NCBI RefSeq assembly: GCF_036370855.1 | Contig: NC_088112.1 | Span: forward strand, 14,314,469-14,378,468 | DNA: 64,000 nt | DNA from: Dromaius novaehollandiae | Lineage: Eukaryota > Chordata > Aves > Casuariiformes > Dromaiidae | Reading direction: 5' to 3' | Shown here: positions 1-19,739 of the stretch, one piece after another | How positions within the stretch are numbered: the stretch's first letter is position 1 | How the letters are laid out: each line of letters opens with the position of its first letter | Notes under the pieces: generated by a model | Databases searched by the model: none | What the model saw: the letters and a program-made list of their open reading frames with translations, nothing else | Told to the model about the DNA's origin: nothing | Program-made: the position numbers and the translations under genes

Positions 1-119
1 TATTTTTTCTGTTCGTTGCCCATGTATCTTAATCTATGAAGCCCTTTGGACTGCATCTCTACGCTGAGTTTTGTTCAAGACTATTCAAGTGCTATCTGTA
101 GACTTTATTAATGTATATA

Positions 120-560
120 TACCACTTGCTCCCTCTTACAGATCATTAATGAGGATGTTAAAACACACACAGCCCTAATATTGATCTTCCTGGCCTCAGC
201 CTTAGATCTCCCCAGAACCAGCCTCTCTGTTGTTCATCACAAGCCTTTGCTGACAGTCTTGTAGCAGGATTTCAATCCAGGAATGTTACTATCGAGACCA
301 AATTGAATTACATATCCAACTAAGATTTTGCAAGACACGCTATTAAGTGCTTTCCTGAAACCCTAATACGTTACACCTTTTACATCCCGTAATGTATACT
401 TCACTCCTCTCTTCTACTGATTTAAGAATCAGCTCACAATAAGGAAGCAATCATGCTTAGCAAGTCATTCTCCCCCCCACACACTCATGATCATTCCTAA
501 GGGGTTTTTCCTTTGATTGATTCCTTCTCTTCTCCAACCAACCTGGTTTTGGTACCCCAT
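120..560 (-). mobile_element. Fossil CR1-like LINE fragment (reverse transcriptase region)
   Basis: Read on the minus strand, bases 373 to 330 translate as VTY-stop-GFRKALNSVSC. This lines up residue for residue with the CR1 reverse transcriptase motif A block VVYLDFSKAFDTVSH. The catalytic Asp has become Gly and a stop interrupts the frame, so the copy is dead. Flanking sequence (plus-strand catgcttagcaagtc near 453 and agatcattaatgagg near 142) also resembles the antisense of the same domain. The ends are approximate. The family name comes from memory of sauropsid CR1 elements; another LINE of the same clade is possible. Confidence 0.6.
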
Positions 561-3500
561 TTCTAAGAGCTGCCCCTTTGTCTCCAAAAGACTGTTTCAC
601 AGCCAGATTCTCTCTTGCTAGAAGACAGATTCTACCAACTTGTGAGCATGTCTAGCTCAAGCTCCCTTCTCTCCCAGGGCACCTCACCCCCTCCACAGTT
701 TTCCACAATGCCATTGGTGCTCCTACACCAAATCGTTTACCACTTGCCGACCTGCAAATTGCCCTGCCATGGTTTGCACTGGCATCCCCCATGCTGACTT
801 TGTGGGTGGCTCATAAGGAAGTGCGGAAGAATCTGTGGGATCACATCCAGATCATGTTGGAATTACATGCTGGAGGACGTTATGCAAAAGCTCTCCCACT
901 AAACACTATCCAACAGTGCTAAACAGTGCTACTGCTGCTTAAGACGGGGCAATTTAATCCTAGCAGGCTCTGTAAATCCCCAGTTCTTCTCTCTAGGCAT
1001 CAATCTTCCCCTTACCGCTCTTGCACTTGTCAGAAGGTCAACCCTGACACTCATCTGCCGCTCTCTTCCAGGGCACTGATGTGATTTATGAGCACACCGA
1101 ACTTTCCACGGCTACCAACGTTTGGTTTGTGTACACAGACACACATTTACAATATGCAGTACAAGACAGTACAGGGCTCAAACTCCTCTGGGGCTTTGGA
1201 CTAATGGCAAGCCTGGCTCCCAGGAGAACTGCCTGGTTTCCTTGCTCAGTGGAGTACATACCTCTGCTCCCCATGCAGGGTCCTGAAGAATGTCGACATT
1301 TACAACAGTTCCAGGAGCAAAATTATTGCAGGACACGTGTTGTATGAACCTCATACATTTGAGAAAGATGTTTAAATTGCTTAGCAGCATTCTACTGAAC
1401 AGCTACAGTACAGGGAACTGCTGAAGCAAATCCAATTAATCCTGATGGGCCAAAATATACACACACATCTCAATTCCAAGAATTCTTAAATCTTCTTTAT
1501 TTTTAAAACCAGAAAATAAAACATACCTTTTAATTAGGATTTATGGCTGTTTGTACCTCTGCTGGGAGACAGCCCCACAAGCCCCAGAGTGCTCTGCATA
1601 AACGCAGGCATGGATGGTAGTAACAGAAGGGGCCAAGAAAATTCAGAGAAGACAACAGGGCTTGCTCTGTCTGACCCAACCTTTTAATGCTCATCTGTCT
1701 ACAAGGATAATAGGAACTCAGGGGGCCACTCAACCAACTGCCTTTCTAATAAGATCACTAGTCCAAAAATAATCTTAATCAATTAAAATATTCCCAAACT
1801 GCAACCAATGCTCTTAGTTACAAGGTCATCTCCAACACACAACTTCCAGGGGAAACCAATTATTATAGCTGAGGCGAGGTGGGAACTGCGCACCTCTGCT
1901 CAGTGCCAGCCTGGATAGCGTCTCTCCTCCATTGTCGTCAATTTATAGCATAATGGCCAGAAGGAATCCAAATTTTCTTTCTCTGTGTCACGCTCTGCAG
2001 TTTAATTTATGATGCTCTCCTATGAGCAATTTCACTGTCAACATTGTACACAGATGAAGAAAAAGACAGGTTTCCAAAGTTCTTTACACATTAGTGGAAG
2101 GCAACCACTATTCTTCCTCCTTTTTTAACCTGCTGGGTTGCAGCAGACAGCAGGAAAGCAAACTCCCATTTTAAAAACACTTTGGCACATCCTTAGAGGA
2201 CCCGATTCTGTCAGCAGAAAATATACAGCTCTACTCACTTCTAAAAGCCCATGAACAGAATCTAGTAGCCATTCTCTCACATGCAGCTCCCTTGAATCCA
2301 CATTATAAATGACAAAAATCAGCTTCTACTGACTCAGGAAAGGAAAGGCTACAAAAGAATGTCTCCATAGCTAACAGCACAGACTGCAAAGTCAAAAGGT
2401 CTGGTTAATTTTACTGTTCAACAGCAGTTGGGACCATCTAACAATAGGGCACAGCCAAACAACACACGTCCTGCATGGGAAATATGCAGATGAAAACGAG
2501 ACTAAATTATTTTAAAAAGCCAATTAGATGTTGGAAATACCACATTTTGGCTCTAACCAAGGCTGCTGCTGCAATTAATATCACACCCCACTTTATTAGT
2601 CTCTGACTTCAGTTCAGAATTTGTTTCAGCTCTGCTCTGTCTTTCAGCTCATTAGAACAAACCTCCTGGAAGTGGAGACTTGAACAATGAGACACAACAG
2701 AGCTCATGCCAGACTTGTGGTTTCAGACACAGGGGAGGGAGGTCTGTGTGGAAAGAAAGGGTTTTTACTGGGCTGTCAGGAGGCTGGTTCAGACCCACTC
2801 TGACTTCCAATGAGGGAACGCAGCAGAGCCAAGAAGCCTCCTCAAGAGCATACCTGAGACTGCGTTTTTCCCCAGGGACCGGACGCACTGGCTCCCTTGG
2901 TACTACAGCAGAGACAGGAAGCCAACAGGGACAGCGGGATGCTGCACTGATATTCTCATATGGTTCTGGTTCACAAGAAGATGGGCAGCAGTATAATGTG
3001 GGCACTGCTATCCTAGCTGTGACGCTTTCAGCACCGTCGTCTCTATAGCAAGATCTCCACTGGAGAGAGGGCCATCAGGCTGTGTCTGGTCTCAAGACGA
3101 AATGCCCACTGTCCACATCCAACAGAGAACAGGACAGGGCAGAGGCCTGTTGTTACAGCCAATGCCCAAAAATGCTTTCTTCTTTCTACCAAGACCAATA
3201 TGGTCTTATCTGAAACATCTATAAACTTAATGCTATTTACCCAGACACTAAGTATCTCCAAAAACAGGAATACTCAAGCAAAAAGATGTTCCGCATCTAA
3301 AGGAAGACAGGCACCGGATGCCATGCAGAATGGCACTGTCACGTTGGAGTCTCATCATGTCCCCCAGGGGCTGGCAGAACTGATGAACAGAAGATCTGGC
3401 AGAAGGAGCCTGTGAGACTTCATGTAAACTCTACAAGTGGAAGCAGGTACCCTCTTGGTTCCCAAAGGCTCTAAGAGAAATGGGTGATATCACCCTTGTG

Positions 3501-6061
3501 TGACCCTTCTGCAAGTTCCCCCAGCAGATTAGCAGTCTTTTAGGATCAACTGCATTGAAGGCTGCAGATCAGCCAAATATTTTAGCACAACTATTTGGCC
3601 TCTAGCCATGCTCAATGTTCTTGCTTGACTAGACCTCCTGCTGGATGAAAATCATGTTTCAGACATGGCTTCAGAAAATCCTGGCGGCCAAAGTGTCTTT
3701 TATCAGCACCCCAATTCAAGGAGGAGCATCAGGAGACAAGCCAGTAGTTGTTTGAAGAAAGCTTTCCTTGGCACTACTTGGAATATTGTGTATTTGGGGG
3801 CAAGTGAATGACTTATCTTTCTTCTGGCATTCCCTGCAAGACTCAAACAGTCAAGGGAGACAGTAACCATTTTATTCATTCATCACATCTGTGTTTTCAG
3901 AGACCCTGTCTGCACACAGCGAAGGTCATCTCCTCTTGTTTCCACAGAGCCAGAGAGACTGTTCTTAATTTGTCTGACCCTACTCAAAAAAGAGACACAT
4001 TCCCTGAATCCAAGATTAGATATAACAGAGATCAGAAAGCCCCATGTCCAGAAAACTTCCTTCTGATGCAGCTCCGCAGATGCCACAGCACAGACATGAG
4101 CAAAGAAAGAAAACTTGGCAAAGTAACATGGATGAGCTTGATAATCCAGCATGACTGAAAAATTCCTGGGAGAGGCAGTCTGCCAAAGATCATCAAAAGT
4201 GAGAAGCTGGAGGCTTTCCAGGTGCAGCTGCTACAAGATCTGCTGGTCTGGAAGCAGAACTAGGGACTTGTTCTATAGATACCTGCCAAGAGACTGCCAA
4301 GGAAGAAAGCCATTGAATCAATGATGCCCAAATTGTCCTTGTAGCTTTTGATTCATAAGAAACCATGTCCTAACAGATGCAAGATTAATTGAGAATGTAT
4401 TGTTCTCTAAAATTGCTATTGATCTGAGATTCTCACACCTCTTCTTGAACACATAACAAGGTCTTACTAGAGCAAGAACAACAGTTACAAGGTTTGAGAT
4501 TGAAATTCAACTTGATGCACACAGAAAAGCTGAGACAGTTACAGAAGCCAGACAGTTATTTTTTGAGATCCCATGTAAATCAAATTTTTGGTTGTTTTTT
4601 CCAGAAAACAACACTGCAAGAGACTGTGGCTCTGGATCTGGAAGCTGATGACTCACAGAAAGAAAGAGACTGAACTGAATAAATCCACTTATTCAACTGA
4701 CTGAACTGTTGTCACTTAAACAGAACCTAATTGGCTCTTTAACGGCCTCTCTGAGCATATCCTTTTCTGTAATATGACCGATTATGCCATCAGAATTTAT
4801 TGTTTATAGACAAACTTACAGAACAGTCAGGGAGCCTAACCTTTTTATAGATGTGTTTTAAGAGATGTTTGTTTCCTCTTTTTCAGATACATGCACATTG
4901 AGATGAATAATTGTAGACAATAACAGGTCCTGATCTTTTATGTACTGCAGCATCTCTTATAGCTGCTGATTTCTTTTTTCCTTATAGGTTTTCACAATAA
5001 AGGCCAGTGATGCAGCAGACATCTGAAGTTAACTTAGCATATTGCAGAGCTAAGGGTTTAACCCCAATGAACTATTACTGCCATATGTTCCATTTCTTTC
5101 AGGGAATTTCCCAATGGGAAAGAACTCAGACAATGTGAAGAAAAAACATCCAATATCATTTGCCCTAAAGCTTTTTACTGTTTATTTCTAGTGCTTTTCC
5201 CCTTCTCACATGATAATCACCTTATTGTAGAGACTCATGCTCCAGATGTGGGAGCGAAGGGGACTTGATTTAAGATCTACAGCTTGAGAGTGAACTGAAA
5301 TGCTTTTGAAAATGGTGGAATTACAAAAAGCAGCTTAGGATCCCAAATCACAGGCAAGACAGAGCAAAGCCTTAACGGCCATACATAAAGAACTAATTCT
5401 AATAATTTCCTCTCATGTACCTCACTTCAGCTGAAGCCAGATTCTCAGGGCTCTGGATTTCTCCCAGAAAGTGGCACCTCAAGACCAATGCAACAGTTAT
5501 GGGCATTTCAATCTTTTAGGGTAAGGCTGATATAACATAATGCTAGGGATAAACGATCCGGGCCCGTAAGTCTTGGCCAAGCAAACTGACACTGCAGTTC
5601 ACCTTTACACCCTATGGAAGTGCATTAAAAGCTCAGATCTCCATAATTCAGGATCAGTTTATCAGACACCAGCTGTGTTCTGAACTACTTGCAAGCCTGT
5701 GTTCTGAATCATTTTCTTATCTATTTGCACATAATACAGAATCATGTTTCTGTGGTTTAGCTGGAAATCAATCAAATAAAAATTATGAAAAAAAGATTTG
5801 TAAAGGGATTGAGGAAAGGTTACTTTTAAATTATGTTTCAAATTCAGTACTGAGAGGATTTGGTTATCAAATCCCAGACTCATAACTCACCCTCACCAAG
5901 CACACCATTCATTTCCTAGCCAAATAGGATTTGATTCATCTCATATATAAGAAGAACAGCACAATACATGCAGAGCGAAGTCTGACCCCAGCATGTACAG
6001 TGTGGGATGCTCGGGCACTCTCCTGGAACAGCACGGCCCTGCACGGATTCTGACCACTGAC
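560..6061 (-). other. UIMC1: UIMC1 intron 2 (part), no exon recognised
   Basis: AT-rich sequence downstream of UIMC1 exon 2 on the minus strand, running off the left edge. I looked for the next expected exon, which should encode the tandem ubiquitin-interacting motifs of RAP80, and did not find it in any minus frame. All open frames here are short, overlap on both strands and resemble nothing I know. A stretch near 1860-2060 has a more conserved look (AT-rich with a gtcaatttatagc core) and may be an intronic element, but this is only an impression. Confidence 0.6.
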
Positions 6062-6219
6062 CTCTCCATCGCTGTCGGATATAACAATAAACGCGTCCAC
6101 AAAACTGCGCTTCTTCTTGGCATTGAGTGCACCCCTCTTCTCTTCCTCCTCTTCCTCCCCATCCTGACCTCGAGAGTCAAGACCTTCTGTGGGTTTCCTC
6201 TTCCTCGGCATCCTTCACT
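6062..6219 (-). CDS. UIMC1: UIMC1 (RAP80) first coding exon, N-terminal 50 residues
   Basis: UIMC1/RAP80 recruits the BRCA1-A complex to DNA double-strand breaks by binding SUMO and K63-linked ubiquitin in the nucleus. The ATG is at 6211-6209. The 50 codons start with basic MPRKRK, pass an acidic run (GEEEEEEK) and a KKKR nuclear-localisation cluster, and end in DAFIVISDSDGE. The last stretch matches the human RAP80 SUMO-interacting motif: a hydrophobic FIVI core followed by Ser/Asp residues that can be phosphorylated. The acceptor is ctgtttcag, before base 6219. The donor gtcagt (6061-6056) leaves phase 0. The UIM pair, Abraxas-binding region and zinc fingers are encoded by exons outside the window. 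Identity is firm because the SIM block, start and synteny all agree. Confidence 0.9.
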
Positions 6220-7289
6220 CTGAAACAGAGGGAAAAATTAAAAGCCATTTGTTTCCTTCTGGTTTAGATTTCCCCTAACAGTCATCCTTTTTTTTTACTA
6301 TTTTTAGGCAAAATACTCCAGGCATTAGAACCTTATTATAAAGCGTGGTGGATTTAGTGTTACTGGGAGCCACACGTACGAGTTACCACTCGTCTAGTTA
6401 AGAATACTTTATTATAGCTGATTGCCAGAAAGGAGTTTCAGGGGAACAGCAGTGCAGACGAGAGCCACTCTGAATGTCCTTGTTCCAAAGCAGTGAGGCA
6501 ATCGCCTCTCAACTTCTCCTGTTAAAGCTCATCAGCAAACTCGCCCAAACCTTTATTTCACAGCAGTCTCCTGCCCTCCATGACAGCCCCAAGCTTCCCC
6601 TCCTCGGTCCCACACTTTCCTGATGCAGAACAAACCAGGATGTGGCAGTGAATCAAGCTGAAATTTGCAAGCTAGAACAAGACACCACAGCAGTGCAACC
6701 ATTTGCCAGCTTTCATATTCAATAAAATACGGGGGAAAGGCGTGTTTCTCAGAGGATGCTATTTTGCTCTCAGAACAGCTCCATGGAAGGCCACACAAGC
6801 ACTACAGGAATGGAAAACACAGGCAATGGCAGTAGGTATGCTGGAAACAAGACCACAGGTTTATCTCATAGCTTGGATTTCTCAATGAGAAGCAGACTCT
6901 GTAAGTCCTCCGCACAGACATGCCTGAACCGTTCGTATTAAAGAGGGCACTTGACAAGCAGGGAGGAACCTGCTGAGCGTTATTAGTGCAAGCCTGAGTG
7001 CTCTATGAACAGCACAATTGAGGGCAGGTGCCCACGCAATACAAGCTAGTACTTCAGTGGCTCCGTTCCTTGCCAGCCTATAGACGGTTGGAGAGAGCTG
7101 CACAGCAAGCGTTGGCTGCTTTGATCAAAAAGGACTCAGACAAGAGGACCAGGAAGAGATCTCGGTGAATGAGAGCAGCAGGATGGCACACAAAGTTAAA
7201 CCACCATTTTCCTTCTACGTTTGCCTTTCAGTTGAGCAAATGACTTACAACAACATTCAGTGCTTCTTGGACCGTGATCCAAAAGAGCC

Positions 7290-7460
7290 TTACAAAGCAG
7301 ACTGAACATTATCAGCTCTGTTTAAGTTAGAAGTAAACATGCGCACAGAGATTAAGCAACAAGCCCATCATTACACACTAGACAATGGCAGAGTTGGGAA
7401 CATAGTTCAAGTTGGCTGGTTCCCAGACCAGTGTCCTTCCACAGGATCATTCTGCCTTCC
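7290..7460 (-). mobile_element. MIR-family SINE relic
   Basis: Plus-strand attaagcaacaagccc (7351-7366), the cagagttgggaa stretch (7390-7401) and the end near tctgcc (7451-7456) follow, in order and spacing, the reverse complement of the MIR consensus: core, then tRNA-derived B-box region, then 5' end. The element is therefore on the minus strand. It is old and diverged. MIR elements are scarce but present in sauropsids. The assignment is from memory of the consensus. Confidence 0.6.
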
Positions 7461-8632
7461 TTCAAAATCACTGAAATAGCTCAAATGCACTGCTTAAATC
7501 TAAAATAAGAATATAAGAGGAGATGCAACAAGGACCCCACATTACCCAGTATAGAGCCAGATCTACTCTAACACCACAGAACTGCAGACAAACAGCAACT
7601 ATGTATAAAAATGCTAATAAGCAAGAAGTTCAAAATCCACATAGTACTAAGAAGAGCAGTGCACCCCCCATCTACAGGAGGCAGCGAGGTAAGACTAAGA
7701 GAGGAATATATGCATTCCCCTCGGATTATCTGCAGCCTTCGAAAACTCTTAACCTCTCTGCCTCCCTTTCCCTGCAAACACATGCACACACATGCCTAGA
7801 GGAAAAAGATGATTATCCTGGTGAAAAATGATTTGCACTAGAGGCTTGCTGAGCACTGTGAAGACAGAATATTGTACAAATTGCATGTGTAGCTTCGTAA
7901 GTGATTGCAACCATCACTGCAGAGTCCACAAATGTCTGTCTGTTTGGAAAGGGGAAATAAAAACAAGCGTGGCTTGTGGAAAAGCGTTGGCTCTTGCAAA
8001 ACAAAGTTGTTCTGCTCTAGCTGAGCTGAACTCAGCTCTTGTTGGAATATCCTTATTACACTTTCTCCATTTCTTATCTTTTGCTCCAAACAGCTACTCT
8101 GCCCTCTGCCCTGAGAGAAGAGCAAAGCTGCATACCCAACTGCCAAGAACTGCCACCACAAGACGACTGTCTAGGTGGGAACACTCTTTTATCGGAAGAA
8201 AAACACTTACGCAGACAGGCTTTTTGGCACAATGATGAGGACGAGTACGGGAGAGGCCTGTGCCTCCAATACACGAGTCTACGCAGGGTCATTCTATATT
8301 TGGAGAGACAGTCTGTAAACCTTTGCCACTCAAACAAAAGCAAACAGCAACAAGCAACTGCCTCACAGTTTTTTAATCCATGCTGGTATCGCCAGCTCCC
8401 CTCTGACTGCGCGATACATCTTCTGCCTGATACACTGTGCTAAATAAGAAATCACTGAGAAATATCAGCTGGAGTTATGATGAGTCACCTGCCTCCAACA
8501 TTTAAAGAAAATAAAAAAGATGTAAGAGATGTAACCACACAACTCCCACTATGCTGCTGAAAACGAAGGGACTTGTGGCAAAAAGAGTCTCTGCAAATGT
8601 AGCTAAGGGAACAAGACAAGTAAGAGAGCACA

Positions 8633-8750
8633 TGTAGCTGTGCTAGTCTGTGGGTATGAGTAGGAGAGCAGTAATAGCTTTTATTAGACAAACTGATATA
8701 GCTGAGGGAAAAAAACAAGTGTTAGAGCACATCCCCCTTCTTCAGGTAAG
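8633..8750 (-). mobile_element. Penelope-like element 3' relic with degenerate hammerhead ribozyme
   Basis: The segment contains gctgtgctagtctgtg (8638-8653), then ttttattagacaaact (8679-8694), then ccccttcttcaggt (8734-8747). This order matches a common sauropsid repeat family whose minus strand carries a CTGANGA hammerhead core. Here the core reads CTGAAGA on the minus strand (8745-8739). The opposite core strand expected as CGAAA reads CTAAC, so the fold is probably inactive. The link of such repeats to Penelope-like retroelements is published knowledge. Assigning this copy is my inference. Confidence 0.5.
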
Positions 8751-9929
8751 GAAGTAAAGTACAGAAGCTGTATTTTGCTTTTAGCACCCTTGGAAAGGAC
8801 AGTTATCCAAGGTGAAAATATCTGCTTTCGGGTTCAGTGAAAAAGGCCAAAGATCGCATTACCTAAAAATACTTTTGCAGTGCTGCTCATAGACTAGTTT
8901 TCCAGTTACCCACTTTTCCCAACTTTGAATTCAAGAGAATTTCTTTGTAAATGCTCTGACAGCAAAGGTGACCTCCTGACAAGGGAACTCACGCATGTCA
9001 CATTTTTCCAGTCGCATTTTTAGGGATATCCTTGAAGATCCCCAACTTGTGATTATTTGTCATTTTCCCTCTCATCTATCATTTTGATGAATCAGAAAGC
9101 AATTACCGACAGAATAATTCTAAATCTTGACACTGCAGCTACAGACCTGCCAAGCTGTGACAGCTTGAAAAATGCTTGAAAATGAAGCCAAAAATGAATG
9201 ACTCTCATCCCCGGATGAGTTTCTGAGCCGTTTGAGACACAGGCTGTCGCTTTGTAAACAACTCCCCCCACCTCAGAAACAAGAGGCACGATGCTCTTGG
9301 GCAGCGCTGCGAAGCAGCTCCCCGCTCACACAGGCCAGCGCCACATGCATCCCTGGAAATACCACTCCCAGACCCTTTGCTTATCCGTGCCACGCGGGGC
9401 CCAGCTGATGCTCTGTGACCATCAGGACATTATGGTTCACAGCACCCCGGAGGGAAAGAAATTGTTTACAGGAATTATCTGTTTATAGACCTGGCCCTTC
9501 ACAAGAAGAGGCACAGAGACCGCAGAGGCCAAGTACATCCAAGCACTGTGCATCTGCAAATGCCACTGAGCTCCACAGGAGATGTTTACTACTCAGCTCC
9601 CCTCTACCCAAGCCCAACAAGTCCTGCACACAGCAGCACTCTCTGCCAAGGACAGGCCCCACGTGGGGAGAGAACGACCCTTCCCACAGCACCCGTCCAC
9701 ACGCCTGAGGTCCTCCCACCCCCTTGCGGCATGGGCACGGATGTGCCCTTCCCAACCCACTACCCCCGGGCACGGAGGGCAACAAGGGTTGGGCTGCTGA
9801 GGAGGGGATGAGGGCTACTCGAAAAGTGTCACCTCGGGGAGGAAGCACAAGTGGGGTATCATAGGCTGGATGGTGCATGAGCTCGGGAGGACCAGGAGGT
9901 GGGATACACTAAGGGAAGGGGAGTGCTGG

Positions 9930-10340
9930 GGTGGCCCCGGGATGAGGGGAAGGAGGCAGCCCTGGGGTCAGCCTGGCAGGAGATGGCCCCAGGACTGAGC
10001 CAGCAGCGCCCCAGGGACAGGGACAGGCGCGGGCCTGGGGGGTCAGGTTCCCCAGGGAAGGGACCGGGGAGAGTCCCAGGGATGTCAGTAATGGGGTCCC
10101 CAGGGCAAAGGGCCAGGGGACAGCACTCGGGTGTGGTACTGCTGCTCACCCCAGCGAAGCGGGTCAGGGGACAGCCCCAGGGGACAGCTCCAAAGGGCGG
10201 GGCTGGGGGGCAGCCCCAGGGGGACAGCCCCAGGGTCCCCTGCATGGAAGTGACCAGCAAACAGCCCCGAGGGGTCAGTACCGGGGTCTCCTCCTGGGGA
10301 AGGGACCGGGGCCGTCCCCGGGGGTGCAGTACTGGCTGGC
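9930..10340. repeat. Degenerate C-rich/G-rich repeat in UIMC1 intron 1
   Basis: Repeated imperfect units around the core gggacagccccag occur near 10169, 10182, 10209, 10221 and 10259, mixed with related ggtcagggg blocks. Read in UIMC1 sense the core is ggggctgtccc. The tract begins about 200 bases downstream of the exon 1 donor. A matching tract lies at the same relative place in FGFR4 (29690-30060). Confidence 0.6.
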
Positions 10341-10880
10341 CTGGGTGGAGAGCCCGGGGGGAGGGCCCAGAGGGGCGGCCCGGCGGGGGAGGGCAGCTCC
10401 CGGCCCCGGGGACCCCGTGGGGGACGCGGGCAGCCGGTGCCGGGCTCTCCCTCCCCGCGGCGGATCGAGGCCCGCGCGAGCCCCGGGGCAGCGGCCCGGA
10501 GCGGTGCGGCAGGCCCCGGGGGGCACAGGTACTCACCGGGCCCGGGCCTCCCGCGGGCCGGCGCCCCGCCCCCGCCGGGCCGCCCCACCGCGCGGCGACA
10601 GGCGGCGGCGCTGCTGCCTCCCCGCCGCGGCCCGCACCGCCTCGCCGGCCCCGGTCAGCGGGTCCCTTGCCCGCACTCAAGTTGGCGGCGGAGGCCTCAC
10701 TGCCCTCTCCCAAGATGGCGGCGGCGGCTTCGCCGCACGTCACGTGGCCGGCGGCGAGGCGGACGGCGCCATGTCGCGTGCGGGCGACGACTGCTGGCCG
10801 CGGCGGCTGTTGGCGGATCCGGCTCCTCCCGCTGGGTGTCCTGGAGGTGCGGAAGGAGCGCTGCCGCGCTGACACAGCGT
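10340..10880. promoter_or_regulatory. UIMC1 CpG-island promoter
   Basis: Dense CpG sequence with no TATA box, covering the inferred UIMC1 exon 1 and its upstream flank. It includes a YY1-type element AAGATGGCGGC at 10712-10722. YY1 elements of this form usually sit just downstream of start sites in TATA-less housekeeping promoters. Confidence 0.7.
10537..10800 (-). other. UIMC1: UIMC1 non-coding exon 1 (5' end not determined)
   Basis: A strong minus-strand donor, CCGGGCCCG/GTGAGT, is formed by 10545-10531, inside a CpG island upstream of the coding exon. No in-frame start is needed here because translation begins in exon 2. The transcription start is not visible in the sequence, so 10800 is only a guess. 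Confidence 0.55.
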
Positions 10881-11700
10881 GGAGGGTTCAGTCACTTTGG
10901 TGGGCGATGATGAGCCAGAATTGCCACGTCCCAGGGGGACCGCAGCAGTGACGGGCTGCCAGGGGTCACCGTGGCGGGGGAAGCCCCCCTCCTGGCCTCC
11001 GCAGTGCCCTGGCGCATAAAGGTGGGGCCACTGTGCTGTCACGTAGTTACAGCTGTGGTTTGCATTTGTTTGGTGTTTTTGTCATATAAAAGCTTTGGAT
11101 TCAAGTGACTTTACAGCCAGAATGAAGCTGTTGGAAGTATACATCCGAGAGCCAGTTGCAAATGACCCAAGACGTTTTGTTTTTTGCGCAAATATCGTTT
11201 CTGCTTGTAGTTGTTCTGGGGCTTTCTCAGGAACGGGGCATCAGGAGCCTGTGAGGGCTGTGGCTTGGCGCGAAGGCTGGCGGCACGGGCAGCATGGCCA
11301 CCACGAGGTCGGCAAAGAGCAATGCATCGGCCACCCCAACAGAGCTGCGAGCAGGGGATCGTTAGCAGGGCGGACGTGCTGCTGTGCCGACTCTCCTCGG
11401 AAAGCTTCGTGCTCGCAGGTGTTCGTTTATGAGCTGCATTTCCATTTTACACTAAATGGAGAGTATCCTTGTCAACACAACCTGAGTTAGGAATGATTTA
11501 AAGCATTTTTCCTGGTCAAATTCACAGGGAGAAAAGCAGTTTAGGTCTTTTGGGTATTGCTTAGATTTCATTATGGGATTTAAATCCAAAGGCATCTTCT
11601 GGCTTAATTTTTTCCTTTAGGGAAAATGGGACAAAAACCAGTAGTGTCATTTAAAGACGCAGATGAGGAAGCCAGTGTGAGACCATGGCTGACCAGCACA
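10880..11700. other. UIMC1-ZNF346 intergenic interval, no gene seen
   Basis: About 0.8 kb of ordinary composition between two CpG islands of divergently transcribed genes. Open frames at 11095-11490 and 11211-11432 are unrecognised and overlap each other. I find no splice or homology support for them. Confidence 0.6.
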
Positions 11701-12061
11701 AGAGTGCTGCTCGGACAGCTGTGGGGCCGTGCCGTGACCTGGGGCTGGCCCGGCCCGGCTCGGCGGAGTCTCCGCGCCCGGCGCGGGCCGCTCTCGCCGC
11801 CCCGGCCGCCGGCGCTGCCCCCAGCAAAGCGCCGTGCCCGCAAGCAACATGACCGCCACCGCCTCCAGCATGAGCACGTGACGGCGCGCGGCGCCTGCCG
11901 GCGGGGCTCTCGCGGGAAGCTGACCGCCACCGCTTCTCGCGAGAAGTCGCCGCCTCGCTCCGCCCTCCCCCGCCGTTGCTAGGCGCCAGGGAGCGCGCGG
12001 AGCCCTCGCGAGAGCGGCGGGCGGGGCGGGGCGGGGCCGGCGGCGGCGGCGCGCGACTAAG

Positions 12062-19739
<7,678 letters not shown>

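Larger units (their letters stand above)
6220..10536 (-). other. UIMC1: UIMC1 intron 1
   Basis: Joins the non-coding first exon to coding exon 2. It holds a MIR relic (7290-7460) and a Penelope-like relic (8633-8750). Its promoter-proximal 600 bases are extremely GC-rich and repetitive. I see no other exon. Long open frames at 9859-10951 on both strands reflect the scarcity of stop codons in GC-rich DNA. Confidence 0.7.

Noticed and set aside
1-6061. UIMC1 exon 3 with ubiquitin-interacting motifs
   Set aside because: Looked for the minus-strand coding of the conserved UIM block and did not find it; it is probably beyond the left edge.
9859-10951. Overlapping 338- and 350-codon open frames on both strands
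   Set aside because: Repeat-driven, GC-rich first intron and promoter of UIMC1; no recognisable protein.
11095-11490. 131-codon open frame between UIMC1 and ZNF346
   Set aside because: Unrecognised, no splice support, lies in divergent promoter spacer and overlaps another open frame.
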